Below are positions 1 to 4,636 of a DNA stretch of 5,280 nt, in pieces. The stretch is from Alterirhizorhabdus sp964247265 (lineage in GTDB: Bacteria; Pseudomonadota; Alphaproteobacteria; Sphingomonadales; Sphingomonadaceae), in NCBI GenBank assembly GCA_964247265.1, contig CAXTTS010000216.1, forward strand, positions 1 to 5,280. The letters run 5' to 3'. The notes below the pieces were generated by a model. The model made no database searches and was not told where the DNA came from. It saw nothing but the letters and a program-made list of their open reading frames with translations. Positions within the stretch are counted from its first letter, which is position 1, and the number at the start of each line of letters is the position of its first letter. The position numbers and the translations under genes were made by a program.

Positions 1-548
1 GTGCGCGCCTGCGCGCCGAGCGGGCGGGGCAGGGCCTTGCGATAGCCGTCGAACGCCGCCGTCGCGGTGGGCGTGCCGCTGCCGACCGTCAGGTCCAGCG
101 CGATCTCGGCCTGCTCGGGCACGCAGATCTCGGTCGTGCAGGCGAGCCAGCGAGCCTTGCCGCGCAACGGCAGCTTCGTGCCGGGGGCGAGGCCGGCGGG
201 TACGTCGAGCGCGATCAGCTGGGCGTAATCCGCCTCATACACATAATTCATCAGGCCGGAGATCAGCAGCGGATGCGGCACCGGATAAAGCAGCGGGCCG
301 GTCTTCAGCCCCGGCGGCAGCCGCCATTCGATGCTGGTGGCCACGCCGGAATCGCCGGGATTCTGCCAATAGCCGTGCCAGCCCTTCGCCGGCTTCATCA
401 CCAGCGCGATCGTGGCGGTGCGGCCGGGAGCCGGCGTGGCGCTTTCCGCGACGAGGCTGTGGGTGATGTGCGGTGCGGCCTGGGCAGAAGCGGGGGCGGC
501 GGCGACCGCCCACAGCAGGGCCAGAGCGGAGAGAAAGCGTGCGATCAT
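1..548 (-). CDS. DsbD-family protein-disulfide reductase, N-terminal part (runs off left edge)
   Basis: The visible 182 residues are the N-terminal part of a thiol-disulfide interchange protein of the DsbD/ScsB type. Such proteins carry electrons across the inner membrane to periplasmic thiol proteins. Residues 1-22 form a Sec signal peptide: a short positive start (MIAR), a Leu/Ala core, and a likely ASA|QA cleavage site. A periplasmic beta-rich domain of the DsbD-alpha type follows. It carries the GWHGYWQNPGDSG signature at 57-69 and a cysteine pair, CTTEIC, at 137-142, followed by VPE. That pair would be the redox-active or partner-contact site. The membrane and thioredoxin-like domains expected in full-length members would lie beyond position 1 and cannot be seen, so a shorter single-domain protein is possible. 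The ATG at 548 was chosen because the signal peptide begins there; no clear Shine-Dalgarno precedes it. The gene lies 39 bp after rarA on the same strand, so translation may depend on a shared transcript. The family is fairly certain; the exact substrate is unknown. Confidence 0.85.
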   Translation of the reverse strand, partial: MIARFLSALALLWAVAAAPASAQAAPHITHSLVAESATPAPGRTATIALVMKPAKGWHGYWQNPGDSGVATSIEWRLPPGLKTGPLLYPVPHPLLISGLMNYVYEADYAQLIALDVPAGLAPGTKLPLRGKARWLACTTEICVPEQAEIALDLTVGSGTPTATAAFDGYRKALPRPLGAQAR

Positions 549-587
549 GGCAGCCGGTATAGCAGCACATCGCCCGGCGGCGAGGGA

Positions 588-1907
588 CTAAGCCGCGCCG
601 CGCCGTTCCGCCCGGAGACCATCCCAATAAGCCAGCCGCTCGGCGATCTTCGCCTCGAAACCGCGCGGGGCGGGGGTGTAGAAGGTTTGCGGCGCCATCT
701 CCTCCGGCCAGTAATCATTGCCGGAAAAGGCATCGGGCGCATCGTGATCGTAGGCATAGCCGCTACCGTAGCCGATATCCTTCATCAGCTTGGTATGCGC
801 GTTGAGGATGGCGGGCGGCGGCATCAGCGAGCCGGTATCCTTCGCCGTCTTCCACGCGGCCTTCTGCGCCTTGTAGGCGGCGTTCGATTTGGGCGCGGTG
901 GCGAGATAGAGGCAGGCCTGCACGATCGCCAGTTCGCCTTCGGGCGAGCCGAGGAAATCATAGGCGTCCTTGGCGGCGAGGCATTGCACCAGCGCCTGCG
1001 GATCGGCGAGGCCGATATCCTCCGAGGCGAAACGCACCAGCCGGCGCAGCACGTAGAGCGGCTGTTCGCCCGCGACCAGCATCCGCGCCATATAATATAA
1101 GGCCGCCTGCGGATCGGAGCCGCGCAGCGATTTGTGGAGCGCGGAGATCAGGTTGTAATGCCCCTCGCGATCCTTGTCGTACACCGCGACGCGGCGGTGG
1201 AGCAACGCCGCCAGCCCGGCGGGATCGAGCGGGGCGGGCAGCTCGATCGAGAACAGCGTCTCCGCCTGGTTGAGCAGGAAGCGGCCGTCGCCATCGGCCG
1301 ACGCGACCAGCGCCTCGCGCGCGGCGGGCTCCAGCGGCAGCGGGCGATTCTCCGCCGCCTCGGCGCGGGCGAGCAGGGTATCGAGCGCAGCCGCGTCGAG
1401 CCGGCTGAGGATCAGCACCTGCGCGCGGCTGAGCAGGGCGGCGTTGAGTTCGAACGAGGGGTTTTCGGTCGTCGCGCCGACGAGGATAACGGTGCCATCC
1501 TCGACATAGGGCAGGAAGCCATCCTGCTGGGCGCGATTGAAGCGGTGGATCTCGTCGACGAACAGCAAAGTGCGTTGGCCGAGCCGGGCATGGTCGCGCG
1601 CCTCAGCGAACATCTTCTTGAGATCGGCGACGCCCGAGAACACCGCCGAGATGGCGGCGTAGCGCAGGCCGACGGCATCGGCGAGCAGGCGGGCGATCGT
1701 CGTCTTGCCGGTGCCGGGCGGCCCCCACAAAATCATCGAGGAGAGCCGGCCCGCCGCCACCATCCGCCCGATCGCGCCGGCGGGGCCGGTGAGATGATCC
1801 TGGCCGATCACCTCACCGAGCGTGCGCGGGCGCAGGCGATCGGCGAGCGGCGCGGCTTCCGCGATGGTTGCGACTTCGGACGGGGCGGGAGCGAAGAGAT
1901 CGGCCAT
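588..1907 (-). CDS. rarA: Replication-associated recombination protein A (RarA/MgsA), AAA+ ATPase
   Basis: This 439-residue protein has the usual length and layout of RarA (also MgsA; eukaryotic homologue WRNIP1/Mgs1). RarA is a clamp-loader-like ATPase that acts at stalled replication forks and works with RecA and SSB. Directly visible are the Walker A motif GPPGTGKTT at 62-70, the Walker B motif LLFVDEI at 114-120 followed by HRFNRAQQD, sensor 1 GATTENP at 144-150, and a candidate arginine finger in NAALLSR (R161). The C-terminal half holds the tetramerisation region, ending in the characteristic YGSGYAYDHD, FSGNDYWPEE and FYTPAPRGFE segments at roughly 370-420. The start at 1907 gives the MADLF N-terminus expected for the family. 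No Shine-Dalgarno is visible, and a TATATC box sits just upstream, so the message could be leaderless. The gene is divergent from the PadR regulator and is followed by the DsbD-type gene. I see no truncation or missing key residue. Confidence 0.97.
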   Translation of the reverse strand: MADLFAPAPSEVATIAEAAPLADRLRPRTLGEVIGQDHLTGPAGAIGRMVAAGRLSSMILWGPPGTGKTTIARLLADAVGLRYAAISAVFSGVADLKKMFAEARDHARLGQRTLLFVDEIHRFNRAQQDGFLPYVEDGTVILVGATTENPSFELNAALLSRAQVLILSRLDAAALDTLLARAEAAENRPLPLEPAAREALVASADGDGRFLLNQAETLFSIELPAPLDPAGLAALLHRRVAVYDKDREGHYNLISALHKSLRGSDPQAALYYMARMLVAGEQPLYVLRRLVRFASEDIGLADPQALVQCLAAKDAYDFLGSPEGELAIVQACLYLATAPKSNAAYKAQKAAWKTAKDTGSLMPPPAILNAHTKLMKDIGYGSGYAYDHDAPDAFSGNDYWPEEMAPQTFYTPAPRGFEAKIAERLAYWDGLRAERRGAA

Positions 1908-1913
1908 GCGCCG

Positions 1914-1943
1914 GATATAGGGGTGCGTGAGAAAAATCGTCAG
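1914..1943 (-). promoter_or_regulatory. Possible rarA promoter giving a leaderless transcript
   Basis: Read on the minus strand, CTGACG (1943-1938) matches four of six bases of the -35 consensus. After an 18-bp spacer comes TATATC (1919-1914), a fair -10 box. Transcription would begin about seven bases later, essentially at the A of the rarA ATG at 1907. This fits the absence of a Shine-Dalgarno sequence. It is inference from short motifs only; a promoter farther upstream, in the region shared with the PadR gene, is equally possible. Confidence 0.25.
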
Positions 1944-1961
1944 GGCCGGATCGATCGGCTC

Positions 1962-1989
1962 TTGCAGTTCTGAATATCAAAGATATATC
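1962..1989 (+). promoter_or_regulatory. Probable promoter of the PadR-DUF2218 unit
   Basis: TTGCAG (1962-1967) and TATATC (1984-1989), separated by 16 bp, form a plausible housekeeping promoter in an AT-rich patch of otherwise GC-rich DNA. Transcription would begin near 1996, leaving a leader of about 30 nt before the ATG at 2026. The -10 box lies inside the palindromic element described for 1972-2001, so a bound repressor would block polymerase directly. Confidence 0.4.
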
Positions 1990-2001
1990 GCAGACATATT
2001 C
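1972..2001. promoter_or_regulatory. Candidate PadR operator (AT-rich inverted repeat)
   Basis: GAATAT (1972-1977) and ATATTC (1996-2001) form a perfect 6-bp inverted repeat with an 18-bp spacer. Inside it is the perfect 8-bp palindrome GATATATC (1982-1989). The same stretch can be read as three similar half-sites about one helical turn apart: GAATAT at 1972, GATATAT at 1982 and GACATAT at 1993. AT-rich dyads next to their own gene are typical of PadR-family repressors, which usually autoregulate. The site lies between divergent rarA and padR and could affect both. Binding by the adjacent regulator is inferred. Confidence 0.45.
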
Positions 2002-2025
2002 AAACATCAGAAAGACAGAACGACC

Positions 2026-2646
2026 ATGCGTTTTTCGCATCATCATCATCATCATCATCATCATCAGCGCCGCTGTGGCCCCCGCGACGGCGAGGGCGGC
2101 GGCGAAGGCTTTTTCGGGCGGCGTGGCTTTCGCGGCGGCGGGCCGGACGGGCCGCGCGGCGGCGGGCGGCGGCGTGTGTTCGATTCGGGCGAGCTGCGGC
2201 TCGTGCTGCTGCGCCTGATCGCGGACCAGCCGCGCCACGGCTACGACCTGATCCGCGCGATCGAGGCGCGCACCGGCGGCGCCTATGCGCCAAGCCCGGG
2301 CGTGATCTATCCGACCATCACCATGTTGCAGGACATGGGCCATATCGACGAGGTGAAGGCCGAGGGCGCGCGCAAAGCCTTCGCGATCACCGAAGACGGC
2401 AGCGCGCATCTGGCCGAGCGGCAGGACGAGGCGGAGGCGCTGCTCGCCCGGCTCGACCAGCTCGGCACCGTCGCGCGCAAGACGGATGGCGGCCCGGTGC
2501 GGCGCGCGATGATGAACCTGCGGACCGTGCTGCACCAGCGGCTGGGCGAGGAGGGCGTGGAGACCGGGACGCTGCACGACGTGGCGGAGATCCTCGACGA
2601 AGCGGCGCGCAAGATCGAGCGGCTGAGCGGAGGTGCCGCGCAATGA
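2026..2646 (+). CDS. PadR-family transcriptional regulator with N-terminal polyhistidine tract (YqjI-like)
   Basis: This 206-residue cytoplasmic DNA-binding protein is probably a metal-responsive repressor. Residues 5-13 are nine consecutive histidines, followed by a Gly/Arg-rich linker with a single Cys17 up to about residue 50. The PadR winged helix-turn-helix occupies about 52-132: FDSGELRLVLLRLIA, then HGY (71-73), and the diagnostic YAPSPGVIYPT (87-97). C-terminal helices (about 133-200) would form the dimer interface. This order, with a metal-binding His-rich head in front of PadR, matches E. coli YqjI, a nickel-responsive repressor of the ferric reductase gene yqjH. The metal sensed here is not known. 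An in-frame ATG at 1927 would add 33 residues, but these cross the probable promoter and operator, so the start was set at 2026 (MRFS-His). The Shine-Dalgarno is weak (AGAAAG, 2009-2014). The stop overlaps the start of the DUF2218 gene by ATGA, indicating translational coupling. Confidence 0.9.
   Translation: MRFSHHHHHHHHHQRRCGPRDGEGGGEGFFGRRGFRGGGPDGPRGGGRRRVFDSGELRLVLLRLIADQPRHGYDLIRAIEARTGGAYAPSPGVIYPTITMLQDMGHIDEVKAEGARKAFAITEDGSAHLAERQDEAEALLARLDQLGTVARKTDGGPVRRAMMNLRTVLHQRLGEEGVETGTLHDVAEILDEAARKIERLSGGAAQ
2038..2064 (+). repeat. (CAT)9 trinucleotide repeat encoding His9
   Basis: Nine perfect tandem CAT units lie inside the PadR gene and encode histidines 5-13. Every His codon is CAT, although this genome strongly prefers C or G at the third position and CAC would be expected to mix in. 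The tract therefore behaves as a simple sequence repeat as well as a protein motif. Gain or loss of a unit by strand slippage would keep the frame and change only the number of histidines. It ends in CAG (Gln), one base from another CAT. Confidence 0.95.
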
Positions 2647-2933
2647 CGACGCTGACCGCGACCGTGCCGACGATGAGCGGCAGCCGCTACCTCCAGCAGC
2701 TCTGCAAGCATTGGAGCCACAAGTTCGCCGTCGATTTCACCCCCGAGCAGGGCAGCGTGACCCTGCCGTTCGGCGAGCTGGCGATGCTGGCGACGGCGGC
2801 GACGCTGGACGTGCGGATCACGCTCGCCGACGAGGACATGGCGGAACGGGCGAAGGAGGTGGTGGCCAACCACCTCGACCGCTTCGCCTTCCGCGAGGCG
2901 CCGCTGCCGTTCGACTGGACCGTGACGGCGTGA
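2643..2933 (+). CDS. DUF2218 family protein
   Basis: This 96-residue soluble protein matches the DUF2218 family in length and in its two best-conserved segments. SRYLQQLCKHWSHKF (14-28) opens an amphipathic helix. NHLDRFAFRE (76-85) and a terminal Phe-Asp-Trp (90-92) close the domain. Cys21, His23 and His26 are clustered, so metal binding is possible but unproven. From memory, DUF2218 occurs next to, or fused to, siderophore-interacting (YqjH-type) ferric reductases, which suggests a role in iron or metal handling; its biochemical activity is unknown. There is no signal peptide or membrane segment. The ATG sits in an ATGA overlap with the PadR stop, so the two are co-transcribed and probably translationally coupled, and the gene is likely under PadR control. 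The gene ends 9 bp from the stop of the convergent glycosyltransferase, with no obvious terminator hairpin in the gap. Confidence 0.88.
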   Translation: MTTLTATVPTMSGSRYLQQLCKHWSHKFAVDFTPEQGSVTLPFGELAMLATAATLDVRITLADEDMAERAKEVVANHLDRFAFREAPLPFDWTVTA

Positions 2934-2942
2934 GGCGTTGAT

Positions 2943-4124
2943 TTACGGGTTCGGCCCCATGCGCGGGGCATGGCCGCCCAGCGCGCGCTGGCGGGCGATG
3001 CGGAGATAGGTATCGACCAGCTCCTGGTTGACCCGATCCCAGCCATAGCGCGCGCTGGCGATGCGCCCGGCCTCGCCGGCGGCGCGGCGGGCGTTACCAT
3101 CCTCGCAATAGATTTGCAGCGCATCGGCGAAGGCCGCGACGCCGCCGGGCCGGATCAGCCGCCCGGTCACGCCGTCGATCACCAGGCTCTGGCTGCCGGT
3201 GGCGCGCGCGGCGACCACGGGGACCCCCACCGCCATCGCCTCCAGCGTGACGTTGCCGAACGTCTCGGTGACGGAGGGGTTGAACAGCATGTCGATCGAG
3301 GCGGTGGCGCGGCCGAGATCCTCGCCCTTCTGGAAGCCGGCGAACACCGCATGGGGCAGGCGCCGCTCCAGCCAGCCGCGCGCCGGCCCCTCGCCGACGA
3401 TCAGCACGCGGTGGCGCACGCCGCGCCGGGCGAGCTGATCGACGCCGTCCGAAAAGACGTCCAGCCCCTTTTCCATCACCAGCCGGCCGACGAAGCCGAT
3501 GACGACCTCCTCGTCGGCGATGCCGATGCTGCGGCGCCAGACCATGCTGCGGCGATCAGGGTTGAAGATCTCCTCGTCGACGCCGCGGGTCCAGATGCCG
3601 ACATCGAAGCTCATCCGCTGTTCGCGCAGCAGCTGCGCCATCGATTCGGACGGCGCGACGATGGCATCGCAGCGTCGGTAGAAGCGGCGCAGCGCGGCTG
3701 TGACCACCGGCTCCAGAAAGGCGAGGCCGTAATAGCGCGGATAGGTCTCGAAGCGGGTATGCACCGACGCCACGACCGGCCGGCCGCGACGGCGGGCGAG
3801 CGAGATCGCGCGGTGGCCGAGTATCTCCGGACTGGCGACGTGGAAGATCGTGGGATCGAAGGCGGCGATGTCGCGCTTCACCCGCGGCGGCAGCCAGATC
3901 GGCGCGCGATATTCGCCACGACCGGGCAGCGGGATCGCCGGCACGCCGACGACCTTGCCGACCGAGGCGAAGGCCGGCGTATCGGTGCGCGGCGAATAGA
4001 TGCGGACGGCGGCACCCTGGCGCAGCAGATAGCCGACCAGCCGGTTCAGCGCCTGGTTGGCACCATCCCGAACATAATTGTAATTGCCCGTGAACAGGGC
4101 AACGCGAAGCTCGGTAACGTCCAT
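2943..4124 (-). CDS. GT4-type (GT-B fold) glycosyltransferase, MgtA/mannosyltransferase-like
   Basis: This 393-residue retaining glycosyltransferase transfers a sugar from a nucleotide-sugar donor, probably at the cytoplasmic face of the inner membrane. The N-terminal acceptor domain starts LRVALFTGNYNYVRDG and includes FHVASPEILG (94-103) and ASVHTRFETYPRYY (119-132). GVDEEIFNP (181-189) leads into the C-terminal donor domain. There GFVGRLVMEKGL (210-221) supplies the Arg214 and Lys219 that bind the donor phosphates, followed by VGEGP (243-247) and the EX7E motif from Glu287 to Glu295 in SVTETFGNVTLE. The overall style resembles GDP-mannose-dependent alpha-mannosyltransferases (MgtA) and SQD2-like lipid glycosyltransferases, so the product may be a glycolipid or surface glycan. 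Donor and acceptor cannot be read from sequence. An upstream in-frame ATG at 4346 would add 74 residues lying antisense to the HVA1 gene and unlike the family; the 4124 start has AGAGAG (4136-4131) six bases away. The gene is head to head with HVA1. Confidence 0.92.
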   Translation of the reverse strand: MDVTELRVALFTGNYNYVRDGANQALNRLVGYLLRQGAAVRIYSPRTDTPAFASVGKVVGVPAIPLPGRGEYRAPIWLPPRVKRDIAAFDPTIFHVASPEILGHRAISLARRRGRPVVASVHTRFETYPRYYGLAFLEPVVTAALRRFYRRCDAIVAPSESMAQLLREQRMSFDVGIWTRGVDEEIFNPDRRSMVWRRSIGIADEEVVIGFVGRLVMEKGLDVFSDGVDQLARRGVRHRVLIVGEGPARGWLERRLPHAVFAGFQKGEDLGRATASIDMLFNPSVTETFGNVTLEAMAVGVPVVAARATGSQSLVIDGVTGRLIRPGGVAAFADALQIYCEDGNARRAAGEAGRIASARYGWDRVNQELVDTYLRIARQRALGGHAPRMGPNP

Positions 4125-4163
4125 CGCGCGCTCTCTAGACGCGCCTTCACCAAAGCGCCACTT

Positions 4164-4188
4164 GGAACGCCGCCACAGGCCACGGGTT
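4164..4188 (+). promoter_or_regulatory. EcfG-like general-stress promoter upstream of the HVA1 gene
   Basis: GGAAC (4164-4168), a 16-bp spacer and GGTT (4185-4188) resemble the alphaproteobacterial general-stress sigma factor (EcfG) consensus GGAAC-N16/17-CGTT, with one mismatch in the -10 element. Transcription would begin near 4195, just ahead of the Shine-Dalgarno at 4203, so the spacing to the gene is sensible. The motif is short and could occur by chance in GC-rich DNA. Confidence 0.4.
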
Positions 4189-4202
4189 CTGTTCGCCTCT
4201 AT

Positions 4203-4208
4203 GGGAGG
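4203..4208 (+). promoter_or_regulatory. Shine-Dalgarno that decides the HVA1 start
   Basis: GGGAGG is the strongest ribosome-binding sequence in the window. It lies 4 nt before the ATG at 4213 and 7 nt before the ATG at 4216. The second spacing is closer to optimal and gives the MANSFKVG start typical of the family, so 4216 is preferred. Using 4213 would add only one Met. Confidence 0.7.
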
Positions 4209-4215
4209 ACGGATG

Positions 4216-4434
4216 ATGGCGAACAGCTTCAAGGTGGGCCAGGCGGTGTCGTGGCAATGGTCCGGCATCAAGGCCGAGGGCAAGGTGGCCGAGCGGTTCG
4301 ATCGCAAGGTGCAGCGCACGATCAAGGGATCGAAGATCGTGCGCAACGGATCGAAGGACGATCCGGCCTATCTGGTCGAGCAGGAGGATGGCGGCAAGGC
4401 GCTGAAGCTCGGATCGGAACTCAGCGCCGACTAG
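4216..4434 (+). CDS. HVA1 family protein (DUF2945, TUDOR-like domain)
   Basis: This 72-residue soluble protein matches the small 'hypervirulence associated, TUDOR domain' (HVA1, DUF2945) family across its whole length. FKVGQAVSWQW (5-15) opens the SH3-like barrel. GKVAERFDRKVQRTIKG (22-38) forms the next strands, and NGSKDDPAYLVEQEDGGKAL (44-63) is the most recognisable block. The protein is basic in the middle, which fits nucleic-acid contact, but no member's molecular role is clear to me, and the family name does not imply virulence here. The family is widespread in environmental bacteria. The gene diverges from the glycosyltransferase across 91 bp and has a possible stress promoter at 4164-4188. 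Its TAG stop overlaps the stop of the opposing small membrane-protein gene. ATGs at 4084, 4201 and 4213 are in frame but fit the Shine-Dalgarno or the family start less well. Confidence 0.88.
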   Translation: MANSFKVGQAVSWQWSGIKAEGKVAERFDRKVQRTIKGSKIVRNGSKDDPAYLVEQEDGGKALKLGSELSAD

Positions 4435-4562
4435 TCGCGCCCGTCCGGGCCTTCCGGCGGCGTATCGGGTTTCGGCGGCAGGCGGCGGATGCGGCGCAGG
4501 CCGGCATACATCGGCAGCAGCAGCACCGCGAGCAGCAGCAGCGCGAAGAAGCCCTTGTTCAT
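4431..4562 (-). CDS. Small single-pass membrane protein (43 aa, hypothetical)
   Basis: This is a 43-residue open reading frame starting MNKGFFALLLLAVLLLP. Residues 4-20 form one hydrophobic membrane helix. RRIRR (23-27) follows, and then a Pro/Asp/Gly-rich tail (about 29-43). By the positive-inside rule the C-terminus faces the cytoplasm, with the N-terminus outside; a cleaved signal peptide is unlikely because there is no good cleavage site. Support for a real gene: nearly every codon ends in G or C like its neighbours, the hydrophobic and charged blocks are coherent, GGGGAT lies about 6 nt before the ATG, and the reading frame exactly fills the space between the rpoC terminator and the HVA1 stop. 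I do not recognise the family and assign no function. It lies downstream of the rpoC terminator, so it needs read-through or its own promoter, which I could not identify. Confidence 0.65.
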   Translation of the reverse strand: MNKGFFALLLLAVLLLPMYAGLRRIRRLPPKPDTPPEGPDGRD

Positions 4563-4574
4563 GGCAGCATCCCC

Positions 4575-4613
4575 AAAATGAAACGCCGCCGGCCCTGTGC
4601 GGGGCCGGCGGCG
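4575..4613 (-). terminator. Intrinsic (Rho-independent) terminator of rpoC
   Basis: A perfect 12-bp all-GC stem pairs CGCCGCCGGCCC with GGGCCGGCGGCG (4584-4595 and 4602-4613) around a 6-nt loop. On the minus strand it is followed by TTTCATTTT (4583-4575), a slightly interrupted U-tract. It begins 23 bp after the rpoC stop. No T-run follows on the plus strand, so it terminates only minus-strand (rpoC) transcription. Confidence 0.9.
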
Positions 4614-4636
4614 CTGTCATGTCACCGCAAGGCGGA

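Noticed and set aside
273..1100. Plus-strand open frame across the DsbD-type gene, the gap and the rarA 3' end
   Set aside because: It spans two real minus-strand genes and encodes no recognisable family; it is a shadow frame.
1134..1973. Plus-strand open frame opposite rarA
   Set aside because: It mirrors RarA codons on the other strand, and the translated protein is low-complexity Arg/Glu/Gly. RarA motifs fix the minus strand as coding.
1927..2025. Upstream in-frame ATG at 1927 as the PadR start
   Set aside because: The added 33 residues would be encoded by the AT-rich promoter and operator region and do not resemble the family; 2026 gives the expected His-tract N-terminus.
2038..2064. 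His9 run as a cloning-vector His-tag artefact
   Set aside because: The tract is followed by a natural Gly/Arg linker and a full PadR domain with a native downstream partner. His-rich heads are typical of YqjI-like regulators, and no vector sequence flanks it.
2000..2293. Minus-strand frame with a poly-aspartate run (and another with poly-methionine)
   Set aside because: These are the reverse-strand readings of the (CAT)9 tract inside the PadR gene, not separate genes.
2951..2991. GC-rich palindromes near the convergent stops (GGCC/ATGC arms, and CCAGCGCGCGCTGG at 2978-2991) as a terminator
   Set aside because: They lie within glycosyltransferase codons, the longer one has no loop, and no T-run follows on either strand. 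A terminator call is not supported.
4125..4346. 74-residue N-terminal extension of the glycosyltransferase from the ATG at 4346
   Set aside because: The extension is antisense to the HVA1 gene, is unlike the family N-terminus, and would cross that gene's promoter and Shine-Dalgarno. The internal start at 4124 fits better.
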